Below are positions 25,226-39,900 of a stretch of 64,000 nt of DNA, in pieces. Origin of the DNA: Vitrella brassicaformis (lineage: Eukaryota; Sar; Vitrellaceae). The position numbers and the translations under genes are program-made. The stretch is taken from the NCBI GenBank assembly GCA_001179505.1, contig CDMY01001064.1, positions 62,001 through 126,000 of the forward strand, written 5' to 3'. Below the pieces are notes generated by a model. That model saw only the letters and a program-made list of their open reading frames with translations. It had not been told where the DNA came from and made no database searches. Every line of letters begins with the position of its first letter. The first letter of the stretch is position 1.

Positions 25226-25700
25226 TCGCAGTGCCTCCTGTGACCGCCAAGCTCGCAACGCAGATGTCGAAAGGAGGAGGAAGACAAAAAGGGCATCATT
25301 TGGTGTGCATCATATGGTTTGCCTTGTGCGGCTTCGATTCACTCATGTTTGCACTGACGAAGGCGCCTTGCGAAGGCGCCTTGCGAAGGCGCCTCGCGCA
25401 CACTGCTGACGAGGGACTGGCAGATCTGTGTGATGAGGCTTAAGAACAAGCATTCGGATTCAAAATCCACCAGGCAAACATGCACTTAACGCAGAAACGA
25501 ACCAACACACACATGCACAGACACACACAGACACACGCACACACTCGCACGAACGTCTTCTCGCCCCGCAGCACCGACAGTCTGAGCCACCCATCCATGG
25601 ACACACATCCACAACCGCGCAGGACACACGCATGCCTTCCCTCCCTCCCTCCCTCCCTCCCTCCCTCTCGCCCTTTCTTGTCAATCACTCACTCACTCAC
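25226..25700. other. intergenic spacer with short tandem repeats
   Basis: This lies between the F-box start and the ArgRS stop on the same strand. It holds three copies of a 13-bp unit GAAGGCGCCTTGC (25359-25397, each containing the palindrome GGCGCC), a CACA-rich block (25505-25550), a (CCCT)n run (25632-25668) and an (ACTC)n run (25685-25703). Confidence 0.6.
25359..25397. repeat. 13-bp minisatellite, three copies
   Basis: Three tandem copies of GAAGGCGCCTTGC (the last with one change). Each unit is partly self-complementary and could form a small hairpin. Confidence 0.75.
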
Positions 25701-28500
<2,800 letters not shown>

Positions 28501-29193
28501 CACAGCCACTTCCTGATCAGCCACACTGCTCGCTGTCGATGCCACACTCGAGGCGGGAAGATGCCGAGGATCAGAAGGGCGGACGGGGGAAGGGGAAATC
28601 ACTGATGTGAAGGTTCGCGCAGGGGGAGAAGGATGCCACTTGGGTCTCCCCACTCGCAGAAACGGTACAAATGCTCCTGAACGACAGAACACCACAGCAG
28701 AAAAACCTCTCGTGTGCTGTGCCTTGTCTTATCATGTGACTGGAAACGGATGAGTGCAGTGGCGCTGGCTTCCCCACCTGAAGATCTCGCTGATGGCGAT
28801 GGATGCTGTGTGCGGATCAGTCGTCTGGATGCCTCACTTGTGATGCAGAAGCACAAGCGACACATCAAAGTGGTTGTCAGCAACAGCAGCTCCAGCGAAC
28901 AAAGCAGATGCAAAGGCTGAAATGTTAGTGTTGGCTGCCATCTTGCAGGCCTCACCATCACAACCAAACTGCATTCCGCCACTTCTTTGCACCACCTCGC
29001 CGTTTCGTTTAACAGACACTCCATGCCCTAAGCTAGCGAAAACCAAGGCAGCATGACGCTCTTCAATTGGTTGTAATGGCGAGGCCTGCAAGATGGCAGC
29101 CAACCCGAAAATATCAGCTTTGCATCTGCTTTGTTCGCTGGAGCTGCTGCTGCTGACAACCGACCGGCAGAGAGGAGCAGAGAGCCTCAACTG
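28501..29193. promoter_or_regulatory. divergent region of ArgRS and the SUZ-motif gene
   Basis: A head-to-head interval that must hold both promoters. It also contains the 94-bp-arm inverted repeat at 28874-29160. Open frames run through it on both strands but none shows a clear start or family. Confidence 0.35.
28874..29160. repeat. imperfect inverted repeat, 94-bp arms
   Basis: The left arm 28874-28967 matches the reverse complement of the right arm 29067-29160 along its whole length at roughly 85% by eye, with a 99-bp spacer. Both arms contain CAGCTCCAGCGAACAAAGCA (or its complement) and a TTGGCTGCCATCTTGCAGGC block. A transcript across it could fold into a long hairpin. No target-site duplication was identified. 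Confidence 0.75.
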
Positions 29194-32100
29194 ATGAGAG
29201 AATTGATGAGAGGGATGCAAGAAGGTCCCAAGGGGCCTAGAATGGCCCTCGCCTTCGACGCGCCGATGACTTTTCGCCAGCAGAACCCGTACCCACCGCT
29301 GCCGCCCAATGATACGATGGCTGGTAGGCAGAGATGGAACCAACAAAGGAACACACACACAGGCGTACATGCGTTGACGAGTTGATGCACAATGCACATG
29401 CATGCAGGTGAGAGTGGCGTGCGGCAGGGAGGGAGGGGTGGAGAGTCGAATGCTGGCGCTCCACCGATGCCCAAGTCAAAGAACATGGTATGTACTCCCA
29501 CTCACACATGCACTCATCTGCCTGCCTGCCTGCCTGCCTGCCTGCCAATCCATGCGATTAATGCCCTGTCTGGTTGCCTGCCTGTTTGTGCGTGTGTATC
29601 ATTCTGTCAGTTTGCCGCGGGGGGCGACCAGAACACCATCCAGACCAGTAGCAACAGCTCGTCACACGTCCTACCACCCGCACTCGCACCATCGCCCGCC
29701 ATCTCGTCCACCAACAAGCAGACCAAACGGAAGAAGATCAGCAACGCACCCGCAAAAGTCACCAAGCGCACTGTACCATCAGCACCACCTCAACCACCAG
29801 CCGCCCTTGCTGCTGGTGCTGCGTCGTCCCCATCTACCGCTAATGCTGCAGGGATGCTGTCTATGGGGGCCATGCAGCAGCAAGCGCTCGGCGGGCTGCA
29901 TCTCGAGAAGGACATGTTGGTGACCCAGTGGACGTCGAAGCAAGAGGCTGGTGCTTCACACGCTGTCGGTCTGACGGCAACGGCCGCGGGGCCACCAGGG
30001 ATGACAGCTGCGGGTGTTGATACGAGCAGCGGTCCGCCAGGGATGGGACGGGGGGGTCTTGCAAATGGTAGTGAAGATATGAGGGTGCCTTCGGGCCTGG
30101 TGCCGCATGCAGGTCAGTCAGTCGCGCAAGAGAAGGACAGGCATGGAACAGGAGTCTTTTTCTGCCTCATTGTGTGTGGGGGGATGTGTTGTGTTGTGCA
30201 AGTGGCGTGTCTATGTCGGAGAGTCAGGGGATGGGTTACGCGTTCCCAGGAGGGCCCACGCAGCAGGGCAAGGCTCTACTGCCCACACAAATGCGTAAGC
30301 ACCGATGCACTCGATGGACGACACACACACACACGCGCGCGCGCGCGCGTCCACGACCGGTCACACCTGTGCACCCATCTGTATGCATGTGCTGAATCCA
30401 GATGCTCGCGTACCTCAATCGCAGTGGTACCCTCTCCCTCCCCACCCCCCACACATGCATCAGCAGCAGCGGCAGGACCCTTCTCCCATTCACGGCGAGG
30501 TTTCCTTTGCCAAGTCTGAGCAGCAGCAGCACCAGGGTGCCAACTTCAATCACTGGATGCACGCCCCCCCCATTCATTCCCCAATTGATGTCACTCGATC
30601 ACCCCTATCACCACCCCCAGCCAACAGAGCAACCTGATGCACCTGATGGCTTGCCCAACTCCGTCACAGCGCCTGTGCCGGAGGACAGTGGTGGAGGTGT
30701 TTTCGATCCGCTGGTAGAGCCCTCCCCGTCTCCCGGCAAGGTGTTCAGTGACTCCGAGGACTCGAGGATGAAGCCAGAGCCCGACAATGGGTGGGAGGCA
30801 GAGGGAGAAGGGGCAGACTGGATGGAACAATGCACCAATGGGTGCCCACGCCCCGGTGGTGGGCTCGGCAGAGGGCTGCTGGAGACCTACGAACCGTTCA
30901 GAGAGCCTTCCATCCCCTTGGACTCTTCTCGTGCCGACAACGACGACGGTTCAGGGCCCAGGACTTATCTGGTCAAGGTTTCCGGGCCTGACCCGACGAG
31001 GGCCTGGGGTGCTGCCATGCAGACCGGGGAGGTGCCCGATATCGATGGAGATGAAGACTGGGGCTCGCCGGGGCCCAGACGCCGTTTTCCTATGACGGCT
31101 GCTGCCTCTCACATGCACGAAAACAATGACGACCCGCCCCCAGGTGAGCTCTCTCTCACACACACACACAGAAGGGAAGGAAAGACGGCACATTGACACA
31201 CATGGATGCCTTTGTCTCTCCCTCTCTGTCTGTCAGTGTCAGTAGGTGCTGATGTCGATCGTGGCGGCCATGGTGGTCATGCCGACAGGATGAGCTCGGT
31301 GCGCCCTCACCATCTCACCCTGCTGCAGCCACCGCCACCGCCGCCGTACCCTCCTCCACCTGCCCCATTCCCGATGCCACGCATTCTCACGCCACCGCTC
31401 ACACGGAAGCCAGGGCCTCCTCCACCGCACAATCGCGGCCCGGGTGTGAGGATGGCTAGAGGGATCCAGGAGGTGCCCACGGGGCCCAGGACTCCCCTCG
31501 AATTCGGGCGGCCGCAGATCCTCCCCCATCAGCAGCAGCAGCAGCAGCGGCATTTCCCGTGGCCACCAAACCGTGTCATGTATGGTAAGCGACAGAAGAA
31601 ATCAAAGCACAAACTATCAGCCACCCACCCACACACACGCGCACACATATCTGTGATGTTGTAGGTGGAGGAGCTCACTATCATCACCCCCAGCATCGCA
31701 CCGCCAAGATGCACGAGAGACACAAGGGCTACCAGGGCACTTGGAGGGGCCAGAACGACAGTGGACGGAGGAGGGAGGAGTTGACGGGGGACACTCGAGA
31801 GGGCAGGAAGGGCAGGGACACGGCCAACGATCCTACCGAGAAAACGCTCCCTGGTCATATCAACGGTGAGCGGCGCAGCACTCGCTCACTCTGGGCTGGG
31901 CAATGGTGTGGTGAAATAAATCGTCCTGTCTGCTCGTCGTTCCATCCAGGCCAGCCTGTCTCTCTGCTGCGGCGGGACCCGGACGCGCCACGGGGCAGAG
32001 TGCCTTCAGCAGGGAGGCCGCTCGCGGACCGCGAGAGGGACTACGACGCGGCGAGGCGGAGGATCTTCACACCTGAGGAGCCGCCGCCTGATACGGTATG

Positions 32101-32637
32101 CACGCAGATGGATCACATGGCATGGATACGGGCATGTATGTCATTTCGTGTACTTGCTCGGTATCAGAGTTTCGAGGCACCGATCATCGCCCACGACCAG
32201 CCGTCATCAGAGACAGATGCGACAGGGGCAACGGCCGCCAAGCACGACCGGCCGTCATCGACCACTGATCTAGCCAGGTACGTCGTCACGCCTTAAGGGG
32301 GCAATGAGTGCTTTCACTCATTTGCCGACATGGATGTGGGTGCAGGCATCTGCAGCTGAAGTTGCGTGAGGCCGTCGATTCCGCCTGCCGCAACATCAGC
32401 TGCTGGGTAGACGTGTCGGCCGCAGTGGAAAAGATGATGCCCCACAAAGAGAGCTACGGCATCAAATCCAACCTGATAAATGCGATGGTAAGTTTCTGTG
32501 ACACGACGTGTATGTATGTATGTACGTCTGGGTGGGTGTGTGGATGTCCAGACTGACACCCTGCCCGAGGTCCTGATGCACAACCTCACAAGATCCATTC
32601 ATGTACAGACGCCACGACCGCACACGACGCGCGCGCA

Positions 32638-32672
<35 letters not shown>

Positions 32673-34403
32673 GGAGAGAGAGAGAAGAGAACCACAACCA
32701 TCCATCTACCTATGCCGTACATTTTGTGCAGGTGGCCTCAACAACAGCGGCACACCTGGCCATGCTGGACTTTCGGGCGATGGGCGGCGCGGATGCAGCC
32801 GCCGGTCCATTCGAAACGATGTCGTTGAATCTGTCGACGGGCCTAGCGAGCACCGCCGTCCCCGAGGCATGGATCGCAGCTATCGCAGGTCGGCACACGC
32901 AAACACACACACACACACACGGAGAGAGAGAGAGAGAGAAAGTGTACGATCTCGCCATGACCACGTCTGTACGTGTGCGTGTGCGCTTTCCTTTCCCTGT
33001 CGCATCCGCTCAGCGTCACTGCGCGGGGCCGGCAACTTCTTCCAGGGTGAAGAGAATCTAATCGAGGCGGTTGTGCTGGACCAGCAGGGGGCCGTCATGG
33101 AGCTGTGCGCCGACATAGTCAGCCGGGTTGTGTCGTCGCCCGACCTCATAAGCGCCTACCTGCTCCAGCAGCAGTCCCCACCGCCCATCTCACCAACGCC
33201 ATGGGTGGACGATGACGACAGGCTGGCCGCCCCCAGCCAGCTGCGGCTGCTGGACGCTCAGCCGGGCCGCAAGGACTGGCGGCAGCTCATGTACTTCAGC
33301 AGGGAGATCAGCAGCAGGGCCGCCACCCCCCACCCCACTGCTCAGTCCCGCCCGATCGCCACGGCGTGCACCCCCAGCTTGATGTCGAGCGTATGGTCGA
33401 CCTCCCTGCTCACACCCACTGAAGCCGGTCCGCCCGCACCCTGGCCAGTCTCCCCGCCCACAGTCTCTGGTGCTGGGTTGCCCTCGTTGGCTACGACGGA
33501 CACGCTGGTGGTGCCGGCCGAGGAGGGGGAAGGCGGTAGTTCCACAGCCTCGGACTCCCCGCCTTCGTTGGGCCCTGCGGAGACGCTGGTGACGCCGGCT
33601 TGCAATCGGCAGGGTGGGAGTCATGGAGAGGGCTGGGGACAGGGCGAACAGTCCGTCAAGGACCGAGCGTGGACCGAGAACCAGTACAAGAGGTCCGACA
33701 GACAGATAGACAGAAACACACGCATGCATGTATATGGCTGACTGTTTGTTCGCGATGTTTGTTTCATTTGATCAGTTGGTTGGCTGCCCGCAAGCGGCAG
33801 TATACTTTGTGCGTGCAGCCCTTCTGCTTGGCACACACACTGACTGAAACTCAAGGCACACCGAGGGGTACGTGTATGTGCCTGCCACACAAAAGCACAT
33901 GTATGTCTGTATTTTGTCAATCAGAGACGGCCACGGGGGGCATGAGAAGTGACAACGAGAGAGAGAGAATTCACATCTTCGCAAGTGTGAGAGAGGTGAG
34001 CGCCAAAATACTTTACGGGATCCGTTCCGGCTGCATGTCATTCTTTCGCTTTGCGTGTGTGTGCAATGCAGTTGGCTGCCAGTACCTGCCGAGCGTGTCG
34101 GCGGGTCACTTCCCTGCTATTTCCCGGTCCCCTTGTTGGCCACCCCCCCCCGACCAGGTACGTAAGTATGTATCCATGTATGTATGTGTTGCCTGCCTGG
34201 CCGATCCACACCGTCCTGTCTGGTGTGAACCGTTTTGGTGCAGGCTTCCGAGGTATCCAGCCCCATTGCTCGTGACCGAGTCGCCCCCACCCATGCGAGC
34301 CAGCACAGGAGCCACGCGCACTAGCAGCCGCACGTGGCCCTGCCGCCAAGGAACGCACTGGCTGCTCACCCCGTGGCCAACCGGCACATGTGCAAGAAAT
34401 TAG
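29194..34403 (+). CDS. SUZ-motif, Pro/Gln-rich protein (putative RNA-associated)
   Basis: Many in-phase exons on the plus strand, including 29194-29323, 29408-29487, 29611-30112, blocks near 30.2-31.1 kb, 31.25-31.6 kb, 31.68-31.86 kb, 31.95-32.10 kb, 32.17-32.28 kb, 32.35-32.49 kb, 32.55-32.61 kb, 32.73-32.89 kb and from 33.01 kb. The first 700 residues are low-complexity (Pro, Gly, Gln, Ser). A SUZ-like motif follows: P-L-A-D-R-E-R-D-Y-D-A-A-R-R-R-I-F near 32.03 kb. SUZ motifs bind RNA and often sit beside an R3H domain; no R3H was seen. Downstream is an alpha-helical region with no recognised family, then a Ser/Pro-rich tail. The start is the first ATG in the open frame. The joins at 30.12-30.21 kb and after 33.7 kb are uncertain, so the stop at 34403 is tentative. 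Confidence 0.6.
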
Positions 34404-35148
34404 GGGCTGGCTGCAGTGCTTGCGGGCCTGGCGGGATGCATGGTGATGTGGCTGTGGAGGTATGTGGCGGACAGCCCGGGACGCGAGCAGGCGACTAAGG
34501 GGGAGAGATGCGGTGATGGTGGTGGGGAGGAGATGGAGAGACAGAGCCGTCGTGTTGCTCACTTGACACGAATGGAATGCCGACCGACCGAGACTCACAT
34601 GTATGATACATTCCTGTGGATACTTGCATCCATGTGATGTGCCCTGGCCTGGAGTGTAGAATGGGAGAGGGGTCGGGTGTTGTGTTGGGGCTGACAGACA
34701 GACACATGTATGGATGGACGCGCAAGCGCAAAGACACTCAGATGGGACGGGACACCGGAGACGCTTGTGTGTGCGAGAATCTGACAGACGATTGCTGCCT
34801 GTCGTGGGTCCATGAATGCATGTATGAGCCTCCCATCAGTCAGCATCGAGTGCTGCCTGCGTTACGCTCTCCTGTGGATGTGAGCACCACCCGCAATGAA
34901 TGCGATCCTCCCCATTTTGTCGCTCTTGACTTCGTACGTACGGCACAAGGCTCATCCGTAGCTGGCAATATGTGGCCGCTTTGGAACTCACTCAAGTGTA
35001 TCATTGAATGCATCAATCAAACGGATGGGCATTGTCGTGCAAGTCCGCAAAACTGTCAGTGACTTTTTTGCCCCCCAATCAACACGACAACACGCACCAT
35101 CGAAAGCCAATCCCTCGACTACAGGACCATACGTTGTAGGCCCACCCA
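34404..35148. other. intergenic spacer between convergent genes
   Basis: 3' flank of the SUZ-motif gene (plus) and of the unknown gene ending at 35149 (minus). Only repeat-poor low-signal DNA was seen; no gene or RNA recognised. Confidence 0.45.
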
Positions 35149-36204
35149 TCACACATCCTCCTCATCATCGTCAATAATCACCAGCCCCGGCTGCACGACC
35201 TCGGCCTCAAGATCGAAGCGCCGCAAAACGGGCCGCAGCAGGCGCATCGACACCGGGAATCGGACGGTCATCGGCTGGGCGGCCTCGGCAGCAGGCGGCT
35301 CCGTAGTAAACAGAAAAAGCTGGCTGTGCTTCACCTCCAGATGGACGATGATCACCTTGTTGGCTCGGGAGTCGCTGAGTACCAGAATGCGACGGTAGAT
35401 AGATGTGCGCTGATAGGCAAGAGATGTGGCACAATAAGGATGTTGATGTGCATCGGTCATCTCGAAGCGACACTCGCCAGCGATACCCTCCACCCCGCTG
35501 ATCCCCTCGGTCATCAGACGCCGAATGCGACGGTCAGGCAGGCGGCACTCGAGAAGTTGTTTGTAAGAACAGGGAGCCTCAGGAAAGCGACGGTCAGGAC
35601 GCCCGACAGAACAAATGGGCTTCAGCCGCTTGCCCGCGGCCTTGCGGCTCCATTCAGCCAGCAGGTGCACCAGAGACAAAGAGAATGAGGGATAAAAGAT
35701 ATCTTTCCTTTGCCGCTTCCTGCAGCGAACAACAGGGTCCGTCATCTGGTAGGCTTCAGCGTAGCCATGCCAGGGAGGCAAATCGCCCAGCCGCACCACA
35801 TCAAAGGCCTCGTCGTATATGCTGCATGCCCCGTTGTCATCGTGGTGCAGCGTCAGGCGGCTCCCGTTGCATTCGAGGAGGTGCCCGACGAGCCCGTAGA
35901 GCACCATGGCAAGGGGCAACTTGTCGAAGGCCGTGGCAGTGGGCAATGAATCAGGCGATAGGCGAAGGGGCAGAGGAGAATCGGTTGTAAGCTGACAGAC
36001 AGAGGCCACCCGGATGGTTCGCCCTATCGCTCGCCATTCGTCATCGCCCTGCCGCAGCGCGTACAGGACCTTGAAAACGCCTTCAAGATCATCGATATCG
36101 AAGCTCAGGACGTCCTCCAGGCCGAGGCGGCTCATCTCTTGCTCAATGTGGCTCTTCACTTGCACAAGCACGATGCTGTCTGGTCCGTCGCGGCCTCCGA
36201 GCAT
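35149..36204 (-). CDS. unknown conserved-looking protein, intronless in the part seen
   Basis: A 351-codon uninterrupted frame on the minus strand, unusual among intron-rich neighbours. It is not low-complexity and has mixed alpha/beta composition. Visible features: an Asp/Glu-rich N-terminal patch, a central Arg/Lys-rich region (R-C-R-K-R-Q-R-K) and an acidic end (D-D-D-E-E-D-V). The ATG at 36204 is the first in this frame. The DNA upstream to about 36.44 kb carries a 5' element shared with the TMEM128 gene, so an extra exon may exist. A frame-broken relative of its C-terminal part lies at 44283-44651 (shared R-L-M-T-E-x-I-S and R-F-P-V-S motifs). I do not recognise the family. Confidence 0.6.
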   Translation of the reverse strand: MLGGRDGPDSIVLVQVKSHIEQEMSRLGLEDVLSFDIDDLEGVFKVLYALRQGDDEWRAIGRTIRVASVCQLTTDSPLPLRLSPDSLPTATAFDKLPLAMVLYGLVGHLLECNGSRLTLHHDDNGACSIYDEAFDVVRLGDLPPWHGYAEAYQMTDPVVRCRKRQRKDIFYPSFSLSLVHLLAEWSRKAAGKRLKPICSVGRPDRRFPEAPCSYKQLLECRLPDRRIRRLMTEGISGVEGIAGECRFEMTDAHQHPYCATSLAYQRTSIYRRILVLSDSRANKVIIVHLEVKHSQLFLFTTEPPAAEAAQPMTVRFPVSMRLLRPVLRRFDLEAEVVQPGLVIIDDDEEDV

Positions 36205-36968
36205 GAATCGACGAGTTTGCGGAGTAAGGCTCGTCTGGCCGGATCAGGCGACGTGGCCATGTCGGCCGCCTGCCTGAGTGTTATGCTGAGCAGGGAAGGG
36301 AAACCCGAAGGGCTCTTCGACGGCTGGGACGCCATCGGGAAATCGAAAGAGACCTTGGAAGGGGTCAAGGGTTTTTGCCCGAAGCAGCAGCAGCGGTTTC
36401 ACGAAGCACCCTAGGCAAGATTTGCGAGCTTGCTATTGAGCTCGCAGATGTCCTCAGCCTGAACACGACGCGCCATTACACTGCCAATGTTTCTGCCTGT
36501 GCTGTGTGTGTGCCTGCAGGTGGAGATCTACACCGCTGGGCCGATCTGCGCCATTTCCGTGTGTGGTTCTGCGACTGGTGCTGGCGGCCAGAGATCTCAA
36601 CGATTCCACGGTGGCGGCGGCCTGCACATGCTCGCCATGGCGCTGCTCGGCATCGGCAGCACGGCAACATCGCTGACATCAAATCCACCAGGCCGCGAAC
36701 CTCAGCCATCCGGCCACATCATCCTGCTGAGGCGCTCTTTGCAGTGCGAATAAGTCGGTGATGGCTGGTGGGATCGGATCGAGGTGCCGAGAAGGAGGAC
36801 GCATTTTCGCCCGCAAAGGACTGCATCTGGACCGACGTCGTGTGGGCTGTCTATCGGTGTACTCATCTTGTCCTGGAAGCCCCCGTCAGCCGACATCGAG
36901 ACAGATCGCTTCGGGCGCTGGACGCGACACCAACATATCTATTCATCAATATTCATCCATTTCGGCAA
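36205..36968. other. divergent spacer with a possible small exon
   Basis: This lies between the unknown gene (minus) and the RCC1-RRM gene (plus). A GT-rich run ending TGCCTGCAG at 36521 looks like an intron 3' end and is followed by an open plus-strand stretch to a stop at 36753 (V-E-I-Y-T-A-G-P-I, Gly-rich). No upstream exon with an ATG could be joined to it, so it is not called as a gene. Confidence 0.35.
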
Positions 36969-39900
36969 ATGCTCCTGTTCGAGAGTATTTTCGGTGCTGT
37001 CCTCAAGGCGGGGTGTGCAGCGGTGCCGGTCTGCAAGACCAAGTGCCTCGTGCATGGCACCTGCCACCTCGCCATTGCACACGGGCCCCGCCGCAGCAGA
37101 GCTGCCCTCGCCCTCGCCACTGGTGGCGCCATCCTGTGGGCTACCATCACAATCCAGCGCTTTAAGGTCAGAAATCACACAGACGGGCAAGATCGCAGTG
37201 AGGGACAGACGGCGAGGGCTGGTGGGAGGCAGTGGGTGGTCGGAGAGGGACGGATGGGACAAGTATTGATGCGTGTTGGGCTGTGTGTGTGCAGGAGCGC
37301 ATTATGCGGGCCATGGAGGGCCTCTTCGACCAGCGTGAGGGCCGCCCTCAGCCCCACACCCCCCCAGCACACCCACAAGATCGCCGCCAACTTCAAGAAG
37401 AGGCTCCTCGGCCGCGTGAGTATCCCCAAGCCGAACGCATCACACTTGGAATTACATGAGTGTTCTGTGTGTATCGTGCAGGCATCACGTTTGGCGGTTC
37501 TCCGCGGTTGCTGGCCATCGAAAATGGGCCACGACCACTCGCCATCGAGGACTCGCCAAGACGACCGGTGAGGACACATGATGCCTACTTCAGCTCGCCT
37601 GTGTGAGCAGGTCATCGGCTGTCCATCTGTCCGTTCGTGTGTGTGTGTGTGTGTGTGTCTGTGTGTGTCTGTCAGGACGGGAGTGCGGTACTGGGTGAGG
37701 AGGCCATTCCGGAGATCCCCCGAGCGGCAGACGAGAAGATGATCCCCGTGCACGCAGCTCCAGGTGAGCAACGCAATGCACAGACAAAACATAACTCATG
37801 GACGTGCACTCCTCTCTCCTTCCGGCTGTGTGTGTGTGTGCAGGGGCGTCATTCGCCGCAGCCGTTGCCACCTCCCTGTATGGTGGCCGACAGCCATCCA
37901 TCTCGCCCTCTCTGCCGCCCATCAACTTCATCACCGAACCGTCGACTTCGAGGCGAGGTTACGAAGGCCGGCAGGGAGGAGCCCGTTTCACGACGTTCCA
38001 GGAGCCTCAGCTGCCGTGGGAGGGGCTTGTGCCCGTGGGAGATGTCTACGCGCACGGCAGCAGTAAGCATGGACGCAAGCTAGCAGGGAGGGAGGGAGGG
38101 GATGACCTTCATGACGCTGTTTGACGGTACTCAGGCGACTGTGGCGTATTGGGGCAAGACCTAGACCGGCCATACCGGCGGATGCCCGACAAGATCCTTG
38201 TACGCAAGCCGAGACTCACCCATTTATTTATGCCCATGTGTGTGGTGTGATTGACCGGTGGGTGTGTCTTGTCCAGGCGCTCGAGAACAGGGGCATCTGG
38301 GACATCTCGGTGGGCTCCCCACACAACGCCGCACTCGACGTCGAAGGAGCCATCTGGACATGGGGTATGTATGCGGAATGCGCATGGATTGCGTGCACCT
38401 GCCAATGCGTCCGTTTCTGTCATTGCGTGCGTTTGCCCACCAGGCTGTCCGGATGAGTACGCCCTGGGACGAGCTGGCCAAGACTATGAGCCACGTACGT
38501 ATGTAGGCAGCCGAACGGACACCGTACAGTACACGAGTTATTCGTCATCTGTTGTGTGCGTGCAGTGGCGGTGCGCCACATGCCTGTGCCGGTCAAGAAG
38601 GTAACTCAACACCGACAGACAGACAAGACATGAGAATCTCAATGTACGTGTTTATGTGCTGCACCCATTCAGGTGGTCTGCGGCGACAGCCACACCGCGG
38701 CCCTTTCGTTTGAGGGTCAAGTGTACATCTGCGGCGCGTACAGGGTACAAGTGATTCACTCGGCCCATACATACATGCATCCAGTTCTGTCTGTCTGTCT
38801 GTCTGTCTGTGTACCTATCAGGACACGAGTGGCGTCATCGGCTTCCCGCGCCGTGAGGTGCTCATCACCGGCCTTCCCGAGTCGGCCTCCGAGGACGAAG
38901 TCAGGCGCTGGTTCGGCAAGGTTGTCGGAGATGTCCAAGATGTCCGACTCCGCACGGACGACGAGAAGGACGAGAAGTGAGCAATATGCAGCACCCTGCC
39001 TGCTGTGTGTGTCTCTGTTGGATATTGAAGTGTGTTTGTGTGTTTGTGTGGTGGCAGCGTGGCGCGGGTGGCCTTCTGGACCGAAGCTGCCGTCGACCGA
39101 GCGGCCCAGCTCCGTAGCACGGTGAGAACGGGAGAAGATACGTATGCATCGCGTAAAGGTGTGCATTGAGTGCGTTCCCTCTGTCGCTTCAGTTCTTTAA
39201 GGCGGTCGTGCCGTGCGTGGCCGAGAAACAGAAGTACCCCGCCATGGTGCCCGGCCTGGAGGACGTTGAGCAGGTGGCTAGTGGCGACAACCACACCGTC
39301 GCCCTCTCAACAGAAGGCGTGGTAGGCAATTAAACGACATCCATGGTCTCACATGTGGGTGGATGTATGGATGTTTTCTTTGCTCACGGATGGATGGATG
39401 GATGGATTGCAGCTGATGGTGCTGGGCAGCAACGAGTTTGGGCAGCTGACGATGCCCAACTCCCGCCCAGGCGACTTCATGGCCACAGCCCTGCCCATGA
39501 TGCGCACCACAGAGCAGTAAGCTGGCGGGCTGAGGCGGCACCATAGGTGTTTTGCCTCTGTGAATGCGCACTCCCATCAGGTTGGGGATCGATGGCCGCA
39601 TGACGCGCGTGTGGGCGTTCGGCAACGTGACCTTCATCGCCGCCGACACGGGACGGGCCGGCATCAGATACTACGGGTAAGCTGAGCAAGCAGCAAGGAA
39701 TGTATGCAATCAACAAACGAAGTGTGCCGTGTGCTATGGGTGGATGTGTGGTACGTCAGCTGTGGCATCAACAGCCGGGGGGAGCTGGGCTTGGGCGTTG
39801 TGTGCGAGTTCGTTGACACCGTGACGGAGGTCACTGCCTTGAGGAACAAACACGTACGCGCCACAACCGCAATGAACACGCATTCATGTGTGCATTGAAT

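Noticed and set aside
28834-29403. A 189-codon minus-strand frame over the inverted repeat
   Set aside because: It overlaps the start of the plus-strand SUZ gene and its first third is repeat-derived. Only the inverted repeat itself is supported.
34616-35062. Plus-strand frame of 148 codons with several Cys
   Set aside because: No splice partners, no conserved motif, and it lies in the 3' flank of two convergent genes.
36487-36753. An 88-residue plus-strand frame with a signal-like start
   Set aside because: The apparent signal peptide is the GT-rich end of an intron (TGCCTGCAG). No upstream exon could be joined, so only a possible exon is noted.
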